Part shown: positions 1 through 9,721 of the stretch, piece after piece
Position numbering within the stretch: position 1 is the first letter of the stretch
Layout: each line of letters begins with the position of its first letter
Assembly (NCBI RefSeq): GCF_000280495.2
Contig: NZ_CP018016.1
Coordinates: 186,001 to 250,000 of the forward strand
From: Kosakonia radicincitans DSM 16656
GTDB lineage: Bacteria > Pseudomonadota > Gammaproteobacteria > Enterobacterales > Enterobacteriaceae
DNA length: 64,000 nucleotides
Direction of reading: 5' to 3'
The notes under the pieces: generated by a model
Seen by the model: only the letters and a program-made list of their open reading frames with translations
What the model was told of the DNA's origin: nothing
The model's database searches: none
Translations under genes and position numbers: made by a program

Positions 1-1911
1 TATTTCCGCCTGACCCAAACCCTGCATTTTAACTCTGAGATTGAAACCCTGCTCGGCATGGGACTGTTCCTTGCGGAAGTCTATGTCTGGGTGATGCTGC
101 TGCTGAGCTACCTGCAAACTGTGTGGCCGCTGAAGCGTGAAATAGTGCAACTGCCGGATGATATGAGCCAGTGGCCGACGGTGGATGTCTACATTCCGAC
201 CTACAACGAACCGCTGGATGTGGTGCGTGATACGGTGCTCGCCGCGCAATGTATTGATTACCCGCGTGATAAGATGAAAATCTACCTGCTTGATGACGGT
301 AAACGCCGGGAGTTTGCGGTGTTCGCCGCCGATGTCGGCGTTGGGTATATCACCCGTAACGACAATGCGCACGCCAAAGCCGGCAACCTGAACCACGCGA
401 TGAAGCTTACCCACGGCGAGCTGATCTGCGTCTTCGACTGCGACCATGTTGCCACGCGAATTTTCCTGCAAGCTACGGTCGGCGGTTTCCTGAAAGATCC
501 GAAACTGGCGCTGGTACAGACGCCGCACTACTTCTATTCACCGGATCCGTTCGAACGCAACCTGTCGGTAGGCCGCAACATTCCTAATGAAGGCTCACTG
601 TTCTACGGCCCGATCCAGCAAGGCAACGACAACTGGAACGCCACCTTTTTCTGCGGCTCGTGCGCGGTGATCCGCCGTAGCGCGCTGGAGGAGATTGGCG
701 GTTTTGCCGTGGAAACGGTGACCGAAGATGCACATACCGCGCTGAAATTGCAGCGCCTGGGCTGGGGCACAGCGTTTATCGATATCCCGCTGGCGGCCGG
801 TCTGGCGACCGAACGCCTGGTACTGCATGTGATCCAGCGTACCCGCTGGGCGCGCGGCATGACGCAGATTTTCCGCCTCGATAACCCGCTGCTGGGACGT
901 GGGCTGACCCTTCCGCAGCGTCTGTGCTACCTGAGCGCGATGCTTTATTACCAGTTTGCGCTGCCGCGAATCGCCTTTTTGACCGCGCCGCTGGCTTATT
1001 TGCTGTTTAACCTGAACATTATTCACTCTTCGGCCACGTTGGTCTTCGCCTACGCGCTGCCGCATTTGTTCCTTGCCGTGTTCGTTAACTCGCGTCTGAA
1101 CGGACGTTTCCGTTACAGCTTCTGGGGAGAGATTTATGACATCGTGCTGGCGTTCCATATTGTCCTGCCGACCGTCGTCACCATGCTGTTCCCGAAACGC
1201 GGGAAATTTAACGTCACCGATAAAGGCGGCCTGCTGAACGTTGGCTATTTCGATTTCAGCGTGGTGCGCCCGCATTTGATTATCGCGGTGTTGCTGGCAG
1301 CTGGCGTGGTGGCCGGGATTGTCCGCGCCTGCGCCCATGATTACTTCGGCGTCGATCCGCGCGTTATCGCCCTTAACGTCGGCTGGGGGCTGTACAGCCT
1401 GATCTTCCTGCTGGCGGCAATTGCCGTGGCGCGGGAAACCCGTCAGACCCGCAAAACCATCCGTATTGATGTCGATATTCCGGTGTTGATCCACTATGCC
1501 AGCGGTATTACCTCGCGCAGCCAGACCGCCGATTTATCGATGGGCGGCTGCCGTATCGTGGTACCGGACGAGCGCCACCAGAGCGATGAAATCGAAGAGA
1601 TTGAGCTGCTGCTGCAATCGGGTGCGATTGCCATTCCGGCTCGCATCATCGCCAGCGATGCAGAGTATATCCGCCTGATGTTCGACGATATTCCGCTGTC
1701 GCGCCGCCGTGAACTGGTGCGCGTGGTGCTTTCCCGCGCGGATGCGTGGATCCATCCGCCGAAACCGCAGGACAACCCGTTCCGCTCGATGCTGACCATT
1801 GTGCGCTGCGTCTTTGATCTCTTCTGGCTGACCTGGACATCGCGTCGGGAAAACCGCCGCCTGCGGGCAGAGCTGGCGGCGAAGGCGACGTCGGAGGAGG
1901 GCGGCGTATGA
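1..1911 (+). CDS. bcsA: Cellulose synthase catalytic subunit BcsA, second copy (5' end outside window)
   Basis: Inner-membrane processive GT2 glycosyltransferase that polymerises UDP-glucose into beta-1,4-glucan and is activated by cyclic-di-GMP. The reading frame is open from base 1, so the N-terminal membrane part lies upstream; the ATG at 58 is internal. Visible catalytic motifs are DDG (292-300), FDCDH (433-447), TEDAH (721-735) and QRTRWARG (about 835-858), followed by several membrane segments. A C-terminal PilZ domain carries RKTIR as the RxxxR element and DLSMGG as the DxSxxG element, both needed for cyclic-di-GMP binding. It is distinct from the second full-length BcsA in this window but retains every motif. 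The stop codon overlaps the next start (ATGA), so it is translationally coupled to bcsB. First gene seen of an operon bcsA-B-C-D-Z. Confidence 0.95.
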   Translation, partial: YFRLTQTLHFNSEIETLLGMGLFLAEVYVWVMLLLSYLQTVWPLKREIVQLPDDMSQWPTVDVYIPTYNEPLDVVRDTVLAAQCIDYPRDKMKIYLLDDGKRREFAVFAADVGVGYITRNDNAHAKAGNLNHAMKLTHGELICVFDCDHVATRIFLQATVGGFLKDPKLALVQTPHYFYSPDPFERNLSVGRNIPNEGSLFYGPIQQGNDNWNATFFCGSCAVIRRSALEEIGGFAVETVTEDAHTALKLQRLGWGTAFIDIPLAAGLATERLVLHVIQRTRWARGMTQIFRLDNPLLGRGLTLPQRLCYLSAMLYYQFALPRIAFLTAPLAYLLFNLNIIHSSATLVFAYALPHLFLAVFVNSRLNGRFRYSFWGEIYDIVLAFHIVLPTVVTMLFPKRGKFNVTDKGGLLNVGYFDFSVVRPHLIIAVLLAAGVVAGIVRACAHDYFGVDPRVIALNVGWGLYSLIFLLAAIAVARETRQTRKTIRIDVDIPVLIHYASGITSRSQTADLSMGGCRIVVPDERHQSDEIEEIELLLQSGAIAIPARIIASDAEYIRLMFDDIPLSRRRELVRVVLSRADAWIHPPKPQDNPFRSMLTIVRCVFDLFWLTWTSRRENRRLRAELAAKATSEEGGV

Positions 1912-4193
1912 AACGTCTGACAACGCTGGCTATGCTGGTCGGTATGCTGTTTATGGCGCCGCTGCACAGTGAGGAAACAACGGTTTCATCGCTGCTGCCG
2001 GTTGATTTACCCCCGCCGACAACGACGCAAAGCGCATCGGCCTTTGTGCCGTCGGTGGTCAACAGCGTGAGTCTGGCGCAGATGGGGCAACCGCAGGGAT
2101 TAACCCTGAGCGGCGGCCAGTTCCAGAGCGGCATCGATTTTACCCTACCGATGGATCAGGTGATCACCAACGCCCGGCTGGCGCTGAATCTAAAGATCTC
2201 CCCGGCAATGGCGGCGCGTAATGCCACCCTGCAATTGATGCTTAATGGCCAGCCGCTGGGCACCGTACCACTGACCGCTACTGATAGTGATCTGTCGCGC
2301 TACCAGCTGGATATTCCGGCAGCGCTGATGGTTTCCAGCAACAACCTGAGCTTCAAAATCAATGATGGCGATGCGATGCAGTGCCAGCGCGATCTGAACG
2401 ATAAGTATCGTGTCACCGTCCTGCCGGATTCGCGTTTTGAGCTGGAAGGGCAGCAACTGGATATTGGTGCCGATCTGAGCCACTTCCCGCGCCCGTTCTT
2501 TGACAGCATGCAGATGTCGCCCACCAGCATTGCGATGGCATTCGGCTCGACGTTGAGCGCCGATGCCATTAGCGCGGGTGCATTGATCTCCTCGTGGATG
2601 GGGATTCAGGCTGATTATCGCGGCATCTCGTTTGCGGTATATCACGATCGTCTGCCGGAACAGAACGGCATCCTGATCGGCCATCCCGGCGAGCAGATCG
2701 GCGGCCTGACGCTGCCGCAAACCACGCAGCCGCTGCTGAAAATTATCGATAACCCGGCGAACCCGGTGTACAAGCTGCTGCTGGTTGTCGGCAAAGATGA
2801 ACATGAACTGCGTGCGGCGGCCTGGCGGCTGACGCGGGGCAATTTCACGCCGCAAACGCCTGCGTTTGATGTTACGGCGCAGACCATTCCGTTGAGCAAA
2901 CCCTATGATGCGCCGCGCTGGATCCCAACCGATCGTCCCATCAAGCTTCATGAGTTGATCCGCAAAGATCAAAGCCTGACCGCCACCGGGATCTGGCACT
3001 CGCCGTTGCAGGTGGCATTTCGCGCCGCGCCGGATCTGTTTTTGTGGGACGGAGAAACCATCCCGCTGCATATTGGTTACCGCTTCCCGACGGAAAACTG
3101 GATCGATGAGCAGCGCTCCTGGCTGAGCATGACCATGAACGACACTTTCCTGCACAACCTGCCGGTCAATAAACAGGGCGCGCTGGAAACGCTGTGGCAC
3201 AAACTGGGCGGCGATGCGCGTCAGGAGTCGTTCGATATGCCGCTGGAGCCGTACATGATCTACGGCGATAACCAGCTCTCGCTCTACTTCAACATCGTGC
3301 CGAAAGAGAATGCGCCGTGCAGCACCTTGCTCAACAACAACATCAAAAGCCGCATTGATGATGATTCATGGATCGATTTAAGCCACACGCGTCACTTTGC
3401 GCTATTGCCGAACCTCTCCTATTTCGTTGGCGCGTCGTTCCCGTTTACCCGCATGGCGGACTACGCGGAAACGGTGCTGATGCTGCCGCAGAATCCGTCG
3501 GAAACGCAACTCGCCACGCTACTGGATATGGCTGCTCGCTCCGGTAATGCCACCGGAACGGCGCTGGGACATAACCGCGTGGTGCTTGGCGTTCCCACCG
3601 GCGGCGGCCTGCAAGAGCTGGTGCGCGATCGCGACGTGCTGGCGGTCACGGGCATGGATCAGCACGACTTCAACCATGCGCTGCTGGCTGACTCGCCGTT
3701 TATCACCCATGACAACACGCTGGGCGTGCGCGCGCCCTCCCTGTGGCAGAAAGTGCAGCGCTGGATGGCGGGCGACTGGGCGGCCGAAGGGCTGGAGGCC
3801 GATCGCTACTTCTCCTCTAACGAAGCATGGCGCGGTTTTATCAGTTTCCGCTCACCGTGGAACGATGAGCGTCTGGTGGTACTGGCGCTGGGCAGCAGCG
3901 ATGAACAGCTTTCGCACCTGCATAGCGATCTGGCCTCAGCGCGTATTAACGCCGGTATTCGCGGCGATGCCGCCATCATCACCAATGAAAACGGGGTACG
4001 CAGCTTCCGCGTCGGCGAACAGTTCCCGAGCGGTCAAATGCCACCGCAGATGATGGTGGTCTGGTATGCCAACCAGCACTCAGCGCTGCTGGCCATTCTG
4101 GGACTGCTGGTCGGTTCGCTGGCGGGCTGGCTGTTCTATCTGGCGCTGAAAAAGCGCGAGCGTAAACGTCTGCATCCGGAGAACAGCAAGTGA
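1908..4193 (+). CDS. bcsB: Cellulose synthase periplasmic regulatory subunit BcsB, second copy
   Basis: 761-residue periplasmic partner of BcsA that guides the glucan chain across the periplasm. It has an N-terminal signal peptide (about residues 1-21, hydrophobic run ending near LHS) and one C-terminal transmembrane anchor (about residues 722-745) followed by a basic tail, the usual BcsB topology. Conserved stretches such as LSHFPRPFFD and the SYFVGASFPFTRMADY region match the other BcsB in this window, so the fold is retained although the overall sequence has diverged. ATG overlaps the bcsA stop codon. Unlike the copy at 16967 this gene is intact, with signal peptide and body in one frame. 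Confidence 0.95.
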   Translation: MKRLTTLAMLVGMLFMAPLHSEETTVSSLLPVDLPPPTTTQSASAFVPSVVNSVSLAQMGQPQGLTLSGGQFQSGIDFTLPMDQVITNARLALNLKISPAMAARNATLQLMLNGQPLGTVPLTATDSDLSRYQLDIPAALMVSSNNLSFKINDGDAMQCQRDLNDKYRVTVLPDSRFELEGQQLDIGADLSHFPRPFFDSMQMSPTSIAMAFGSTLSADAISAGALISSWMGIQADYRGISFAVYHDRLPEQNGILIGHPGEQIGGLTLPQTTQPLLKIIDNPANPVYKLLLVVGKDEHELRAAAWRLTRGNFTPQTPAFDVTAQTIPLSKPYDAPRWIPTDRPIKLHELIRKDQSLTATGIWHSPLQVAFRAAPDLFLWDGETIPLHIGYRFPTENWIDEQRSWLSMTMNDTFLHNLPVNKQGALETLWHKLGGDARQESFDMPLEPYMIYGDNQLSLYFNIVPKENAPCSTLLNNNIKSRIDDDSWIDLSHTRHFALLPNLSYFVGASFPFTRMADYAETVLMLPQNPSETQLATLLDMAARSGNATGTALGHNRVVLGVPTGGGLQELVRDRDVLAVTGMDQHDFNHALLADSPFITHDNTLGVRAPSLWQKVQRWMAGDWAAEGLEADRYFSSNEAWRGFISFRSPWNDERLVVLALGSSDEQLSHLHSDLASARINAGIRGDAAIITNENGVRSFRVGEQFPSGQMPPQMMVVWYANQHSALLAILGLLVGSLAGWLFYLALKKRERKRLHPENSK

Positions 4194-7100
4194 AAAGGGT
4201 GACCACAATGCGAAACAAAACCGCCCGCCGGTGGACGACCGTTTGCCTCTCCGGCGCACTTGCGCTCAGCGCTGCCGGGCAGGCACAGGCCGCGCCGAAT
4301 GATGCGGCCTTAAAAGCGCTGTTCGATCAGGCCAACTACTGGCATGAAAAATCCCATGACGACCTGGCGATGGAGTCGCTGAAAAAGGTGTTAATGGTTG
4401 ATGCCAATAACACCCGGGCGATGTATCTGATGGCGCTGTGGGCGCAGCAAAATGGCGATTTGCAGACCGCCGCGCAGTGGCGTTCGCGGCTGGCGCAAAC
4501 CGCGCCCGGCGATGGCGAATTGCAGGCGCTGGATAACGCCAAACAGATGGCGCAGGTGCCGCAAGGGCAGCTCACGCTGGCGCGTCAGCAGGCGCGGAGC
4601 GGCAACATTCCGGCCGCGCTGGAGACCTGGCGCAGCCTGTTTAACGGCAATACGCCTCCGCCGGGTCTGGCGCCGGAATATTACCTGACGATGGCGAGCG
4701 ACAAAGCGCTCTATCCGCAGGCGCTGGCGCAGATGCAGCACATTGTGGCGCAGAATCCGCAGGACAATGCCGCGCGCGTGGCACTGGGCAAGATGCTCAC
4801 CTGGCGTGAAGAGACGCGCCGCGACGGGATTTTAATGCTCGAACCGATGGCCAGCGGCAGCAAAGATGCCGATGCCGGTTTACGACAGGCACTGCTGTGG
4901 CTTGGGCCGCAGTCCGGCGATGAGCGCTTCTACGACACCTGGTTGCAACGCCATCCGCAGGACAGCGAAGTTCAGGATTACTACCGCAAAAACATCGGCG
5001 GCGCAGCGAAAGGCGCGGGCTTTACCGCCCTGAACAGCGGCGACAGCAGTACGGCGAAGCGGCAGTTTGAACAGGTGCTACAAACCAATCCGCAGGATGC
5101 CGATGCGCTGGCGGGCATGGGTTATATCGCTCAGCGCAATGGAGATTATCAGGCGGCGGCGCAATACCTGAATCGGGCGGCGAGCCTGGGTGGCGATGCC
5201 TCTGCCGAGCGCAAAACGCAGGCGGAGGACGCGGCGTTTTACGGCCAACTGGCGCAGGCGCAACAGGCGCTGAAAGAGGGCAATGTCAGCCAGGCGCTGG
5301 CCCTATCCGCACCGCTGGCGCAGCAGAGCGGCGAGCGGGGAACGGCGGCAAAACTGTTCCGCGCCGATGTGTTACGCCAGAACAAAGATTACCCGCAGGC
5401 GGAGCAGGCACTGCGCGCTATTCTGAACGACCAACCGCAGAATGCCCCGGCGCGCGAAAACCTCTATTACGTTCTGCGCGATCAAAACAAAACGGCAGAA
5501 GCTCAGAGCATGCTGCGAACCCTACCGGCCAGCTTGCAGGCGAAGCTGCAACCGCGCGTAGTAACCGGCGCGCCGGGCGATCCGCTGCGCCGTCAGGCGC
5601 AACAACTGGCTGCCAGCGGCAATACGCCGCAGGCGATTGCGCTGTTGCGTCAGGGCGTTGAGCGGTTGCCGGACGATCCGTGGCTGCGCCTCGATCTGGC
5701 GCGATTATTACAGCAATCCGGCCAGCAGAATGAAGCGGCGAGCGTTATGCTTCCGGCGCAAAGCAGCGGCGCGGGCGCAAGCTCCCTGTATGCCGCCGCG
5801 CTGTTCGCCAGTGAAAATGGCGGCTGGCAGCAGGCCAGCTCGTTGTTGTCGCGGATCTCGCCCGCGGGGCAAAACAGCCAGACGCGCGATCTCGCCCGCC
5901 GGGTGAACTACAACCTGCAAATGGCGACCGCCGATCGTTACCTGGCACAGGGCAATACTGTTGCCGCGTCGAATACCCTGAAAGCGCTCGCCAGCACGCC
6001 ACCGGAAAGCCCGGCCGATGCCGGGAAACTGGCGCGGATGCTGGCGCAAACCGGCGATCTGACAACGGCGGTTTCGCTGGTGCGGGCCAATATGCAGCAG
6101 GGCGTGCAGGGCAATGCCGGGGATTACGCCGATCAAATTGCCGTGCTGAATCAGGCCGGGCTGAACCAGGAAGCACAGGCCTTTGTTTCCAGCCCCGAGA
6201 TGCAGGCGCGCAGCACCCCGGCGCAACTGGCGGGCGTGCGTAACGGTTATGTGATTAATGAAGCCGATCGTCTGCGTGAGCAGGGCAACTATGCCGCCGC
6301 CTATGACAAGCTGATTCGCGCGTTGCAAAGCGATCCGCAGAATACCGATTTGATGTTCGCCATGGGCCGTCTCTACCAGAGCGGCAAAATGAACAAAGAA
6401 GCGGGCGTGCTGTATGACTATCTGATGACGCGCGACAGCGATGATCAGGCCGCGCGTGTCGGCGCGATTGATGTGGCGCTGGCGGAAAATAATATTGATA
6501 AAGCCCAGACCCTGGCGAATGGTCTGCGCAGTAACAGTTCACCGGAACGCCTGCTACTGCTGGCGCGGCTGGAAGAAGCAAAGGGTAACCATCAGCAGGC
6601 GATGACCCTGTTGCGTAGCGCCCGCGGCAAGCTGGTGGGGCTGGAATCGACCAACAGCGCGGCCACGCCAACAATTGGCGGCGTTTTGTTGGCTGATAAC
6701 CCGTTTATGACTACCAGTAAAACCACGGCTGACACGGCTGCGCCTCAGTCGCTGTATGGGCAGACGTTGCCGTGGCAGGTGGCGCAGGTGGCCCGTGAGC
6801 CGGGCAGTAATCTGCCGGGCACTACGCGTACCGATCTGCCGGTAGAAACGGCGCAAAGCCGTACGCTGCGCCAGGTGGATGACATGATGCAGCAGATGAA
6901 CGAAAAAACCGGCATGTGGCTGCAAGGTGAAGTGGATATTCGCGGTCGCGACGGGGAAACCGGCACCAGCAAGTTAACGGAAGCGAAAGCGCCGCTGACC
7001 TGGTCCAGTTCGCCGTTCGGCGATGCGCGCTTTGAATTTACTGCCACGCCAGTCAGCCTCAGTTCCGGTAGCGCTTCGGGCGATGCCTGGCGTCGTTATG

Positions 7101-8203
7101 GTTCAAACCCGCTGGCAGATGCGGCGAGCAATATTGCCACCTCCATCAGCAATGCCAACAGTTCTACGGCAACGGACGGCAGCGATAAATTTACCGATCT
7201 GACAAGTTACGCCGATGCCAGCAAACTGACACCGTTTACTGATGAGGGTTACAACAACCTGACCTCTTTATTGGGTTCGAGCCGCCTGAAAAGCCTGAGC
7301 GCATCGAACTACAAGAAGAATTACAACGATGCAATTAACGCCTCTACCGATTCGCAAAACGCCAGCGGCGTGGAGCTGAATATGGCGCTCAGCGGCGACA
7401 GCTACAAGCTGGATATCGGCAGTACGCCGCTCGGGCAGGATCTCACCTCGCTGGTGGGCGGCGTGAAGTGGTCGCCGAAACTGACCAACTACCTGACGCT
7501 GATCTTCACCGGCGAGCGCCGCGCGATCACCGACAGCCTGCTGTCGTATGTCGGACTACAGGATAAATACTCCGGCCAGCGCTGGGGGCAGGTCACCAAA
7601 AACGGCGGATCGGTACAGTTAAGTTACGATGATGGCGATGCCGGGTTCTACGTCGGCGGCGGAGGTTACAGTTATCTCGGGACGGATGTTGCCAGCAACA
7701 CCAGCATGAACGCCAATGCCGGGGTCTATTTACGCCCGTGGCATGACGATTTCCGCCAGTTGCAGGCCGGGTTGAGCGTGAGCTGGATGGATTTCTCGAA
7801 AAACCTCAGCTACTTCACTTACGGCCAGGGCGGTTATTTCAGTCCGCAGAACTATGTCAGCGTCTCTTTACCGGTCGATCTTTCGCAGAAAATCGATAAC
7901 TGGAAGCTGAGCATCGGCGGCGCTGTGGGATATCAGTCTTATACCCAGGATAAAAGCGACTATTTCCCGACCGAGCCTGAGGCACAGAAGATGCTCCAGC
8001 AACTGGCGGATCTTGGCTTTATCAAAGAGGCGCAGTACCAGGGCACTTCGCAAAACGGTATCGGCTACAACTTCCATGCGGGGCTGGATTACAACGTGAA
8101 TAAAAATATGACGGTGGGCGGCAAAGTCGGCTACGACACCTTCGGCAATTATAACGAAAGCACCGCCGGGATTTGGCTCCGGTACATGTTGGGAGACAAA
8201 TGA
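4190..8203 (+). CDS. bcsC: Cellulose synthase outer-membrane subunit BcsC, long second copy
   Basis: 1337-residue secretion protein: signal peptide (through about AQA, residue 34), a long tetratricopeptide-repeat region in the periplasm that would bind the nascent glucan and peptidoglycan, and a C-terminal beta-barrel domain (roughly the last 300 residues) forming the outer-membrane exit channel. The start chosen is GTG at 4190, overlapping the bcsB stop; an in-frame ATG at 4208 is an alternative and would give a cleaner signal peptide. It is about 170 residues longer than the BcsC at 20392; part of the difference is a Ser/Thr/Asn-rich segment (about residues 950-1070) between the TPR part and the barrel. 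The last bases overlap bcsD. Confidence 0.93.
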   Translation: MKRVTTMRNKTARRWTTVCLSGALALSAAGQAQAAPNDAALKALFDQANYWHEKSHDDLAMESLKKVLMVDANNTRAMYLMALWAQQNGDLQTAAQWRSRLAQTAPGDGELQALDNAKQMAQVPQGQLTLARQQARSGNIPAALETWRSLFNGNTPPPGLAPEYYLTMASDKALYPQALAQMQHIVAQNPQDNAARVALGKMLTWREETRRDGILMLEPMASGSKDADAGLRQALLWLGPQSGDERFYDTWLQRHPQDSEVQDYYRKNIGGAAKGAGFTALNSGDSSTAKRQFEQVLQTNPQDADALAGMGYIAQRNGDYQAAAQYLNRAASLGGDASAERKTQAEDAAFYGQLAQAQQALKEGNVSQALALSAPLAQQSGERGTAAKLFRADVLRQNKDYPQAEQALRAILNDQPQNAPARENLYYVLRDQNKTAEAQSMLRTLPASLQAKLQPRVVTGAPGDPLRRQAQQLAASGNTPQAIALLRQGVERLPDDPWLRLDLARLLQQSGQQNEAASVMLPAQSSGAGASSLYAAALFASENGGWQQASSLLSRISPAGQNSQTRDLARRVNYNLQMATADRYLAQGNTVAASNTLKALASTPPESPADAGKLARMLAQTGDLTTAVSLVRANMQQGVQGNAGDYADQIAVLNQAGLNQEAQAFVSSPEMQARSTPAQLAGVRNGYVINEADRLREQGNYAAAYDKLIRALQSDPQNTDLMFAMGRLYQSGKMNKEAGVLYDYLMTRDSDDQAARVGAIDVALAENNIDKAQTLANGLRSNSSPERLLLLARLEEAKGNHQQAMTLLRSARGKLVGLESTNSAATPTIGGVLLADNPFMTTSKTTADTAAPQSLYGQTLPWQVAQVAREPGSNLPGTTRTDLPVETAQSRTLRQVDDMMQQMNEKTGMWLQGEVDIRGRDGETGTSKLTEAKAPLTWSSSPFGDARFEFTATPVSLSSGSASGDAWRRYGSNPLADAASNIATSISNANSSTATDGSDKFTDLTSYADASKLTPFTDEGYNNLTSLLGSSRLKSLSASNYKKNYNDAINASTDSQNASGVELNMALSGDSYKLDIGSTPLGQDLTSLVGGVKWSPKLTNYLTLIFTGERRAITDSLLSYVGLQDKYSGQRWGQVTKNGGSVQLSYDDGDAGFYVGGGGYSYLGTDVASNTSMNANAGVYLRPWHDDFRQLQAGLSVSWMDFSKNLSYFTYGQGGYFSPQNYVSVSLPVDLSQKIDNWKLSIGGAVGYQSYTQDKSDYFPTEPEAQKMLQQLADLGFIKEAQYQGTSQNGIGYNFHAGLDYNVNKNMTVGGKVGYDTFGNYNESTAGIWLRYMLGDK

Positions 8204-8682
8204 TGACACACACTTCTGATACGCCGTTGCTCTTGTGGTTTCAGCAGCAGCAAACCGCGCCGGGCTGGTTTGATTTGCTGAGCGTAATGATTGACGGCAT
8301 GGTAAACAACGTCGGTGAAGCGGAAAGCCTGCCGTTCCTGCGACAGATGGGTGATGCAATGGCGGAACGCACGCCGCTTCCGCCGTCGGAAACCGTGGGC
8401 GAACTGGAAGCCAATATCAATGCGCAACTGGCGCTGTTCAACTGGGGTTTTATCGATATCGATACCCGTGATGACGGGCTGGCATTTCGTCATCAGGGCT
8501 TGCCGGTCGCGCGGGAAGAAGCGCACCGGAAGCGCTGGTGCTTTGCTTTTTGCGCCGTGCTTGAGGGGCTGTATACCCGCTGGATGCAAGAGCAGGGTGG
8601 TGCGGCAGGTCTCGTTTTTACCCGCGAAAGGCTCTATTCTGTGTCGGATGTTCTCTTCCGTTACGCTAACCCAAGTGAGTAA
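8203..8682 (+). CDS. bcsD: Cellulose synthase subunit BcsD
   Basis: 159-residue protein of the BcsD family, known from Komagataeibacter as an octameric periplasmic or cytoplasmic ring that helps assemble glucan chains into crystalline fibres. Hallmark of type I cellulose operons and absent from E. coli K-12. The likely start is the second ATG of the ATGATG at 8200-8205, because GGGAG at 8191-8195 is well spaced from it; a TTG at 8173 is possible but lacks support. The first ATG overlaps the bcsC stop. No signal peptide and no membrane segment are seen. Family assignment comes from length, position between bcsC and bcsZ, and the PPSETVGELEANINAQL and FNWGF segments that I associate with enterobacterial BcsD. 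Confidence 0.85.
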   Translation: MTHTSDTPLLLWFQQQQTAPGWFDLLSVMIDGMVNNVGEAESLPFLRQMGDAMAERTPLPPSETVGELEANINAQLALFNWGFIDIDTRDDGLAFRHQGLPVAREEAHRKRWCFAFCAVLEGLYTRWMQEQGGAAGLVFTRERLYSVSDVLFRYANPSE

Positions 8683-8686
8683 ACCC

Positions 8687-9682
8687 ATGTTGAAGCGCGT
8701 ATTCGCCGCTCTGGTGGTGATGGTGAGTCTGTTGTTTACGTCATTTTCCCAGGCTTCTGCGGCCTGGGATAGTTATAAAGCCCGTTTTTTAATGCCGGAT
8801 GGACGCGTCGTCGATACCGGTAATAAAAGTGTTTCCCATACTGAAGGCCAGGGTTACGCCATGTTGATGGCGGTGGCCAGTGATGACAGAGCTGCCTTTG
8901 ACAGCATGTGGAACTGGACGAATAAGACCCTGAGAAATAAAGATAACGGCCTCTTTTTCTGGCGTTATAACCCGGTGGAAGCCGATCCTGTTGCTGATAA
9001 AAACGATGCGACGGATGGCGATGTTCTGCTGGCCTGGGCGCTGCTGAAAGCGGGGCAGCGCTGGAATGTTCCGGCTTATACCAGCGCGTCGGACGCTATT
9101 ACGCAGGCCGTGCTGAAACATACCGTGGTGAGTTATGCCGGTTACCGCGTGATGCTGCCAGGCGCGAACGGCTTCAACCTCAACACCTATGTGAACCTGA
9201 ATCCCGCCTATTTCATCTTCCCGGCGTGGCAGGATTTCGCGAAACGAAGCCATCAAGTGGTGTGGCGCGATTTGATCGCCGACGGGCAAAAGCTGCTGGG
9301 GAAAATGCGCTTTGGCAAAGCACAGCTCCCGACAGACTGGGTTTCGCTGGCGGCGGATGGCAAGCTTTCCCCGGCAAAAGAGTGGCCGCCACGCATGAGT
9401 TATGATGCTATCCGTATTCCGCTGTATATCAGCTGGCAGGATCCGCAAAGCGCGCTGCTGATGCCGTGGCGTAGCTGGTGGCAGGGCTTTAGCCGCAATC
9501 AGACGCCGGCCTGGGTGAATGTGGCGACCAACGAAACGGCGCCGTATATGATGAATGACGGTCTGCTGGCGGTACGTGATTTAACGCTGGGAGAACCGCT
9601 GGCCGAGCCGCAAATCACCGCGCAGGATGATTACTACTCTGCCAGCCTGAAGATGCTGGTGTGGCTGGCGCAGCAGCGCTAA
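8687..9682 (+). CDS. bcsZ: Endo-1,4-beta-glucanase BcsZ (GH8), second copy
   Basis: 331-residue periplasmic cellulase of glycoside hydrolase family 8, which trims glucan during secretion. Signal peptide residues 1-26 end at ASA. The general acid is Glu53 in SHTEGQGYAML, and the conserved SYDAIR segment supplies the second catalytic acid (counterpart of Asp243 in E. coli BcsZ). The annotated start is the ATG four bases after the bcsD stop; a longer open frame upstream overlaps bcsD and carries no signal peptide. Last gene of the bcsA-B-C-D-Z operon, followed by a strong hairpin and the converging bcsG. Confidence 0.93.
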   Translation: MLKRVFAALVVMVSLLFTSFSQASAAWDSYKARFLMPDGRVVDTGNKSVSHTEGQGYAMLMAVASDDRAAFDSMWNWTNKTLRNKDNGLFFWRYNPVEADPVADKNDATDGDVLLAWALLKAGQRWNVPAYTSASDAITQAVLKHTVVSYAGYRVMLPGANGFNLNTYVNLNPAYFIFPAWQDFAKRSHQVVWRDLIADGQKLLGKMRFGKAQLPTDWVSLAADGKLSPAKEWPPRMSYDAIRIPLYISWQDPQSALLMPWRSWWQGFSRNQTPAWVNVATNETAPYMMNDGLLAVRDLTLGEPLAEPQITAQDDYYSASLKMLVWLAQQR

Positions 9683-9690
9683 CCGATTGA

Positions 9691-9712
9691 CCCTCTCCCT
9701 TGCGGGAGAGGG
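9691..9712. terminator. Hairpin between convergent bcsZ and bcsG
   Basis: Perfect 9-bp stem CCCTCTCCC / GGGAGAGGG with a 4-base loop, located between two genes that converge. It lacks a long T-run on either strand, so it may act as a bidirectional transcript end or as a repetitive-element hairpin. Similar CCCTCTC / GAGAGGG hairpins lie at 29280 and 33385. Confidence 0.55.
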
Positions 9713-9721
9713 CGCAGGACG

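Noticed and set aside
595..1494. Long minus-strand open frames inside bcsA and similar frames opposite bcsB, bcsC, dctA and others
   Set aside because: They lie opposite well-supported genes, have low-complexity His/Arg/Gln-rich translations typical of GC-rich antisense frames, and no ribosome-binding sites.
8173..8202. TTG at 8173 as the start of bcsD
   Set aside because: It lies inside the bcsC 3' end with no Shine-Dalgarno; GGGAG at 8191 fits ATG at 8203.
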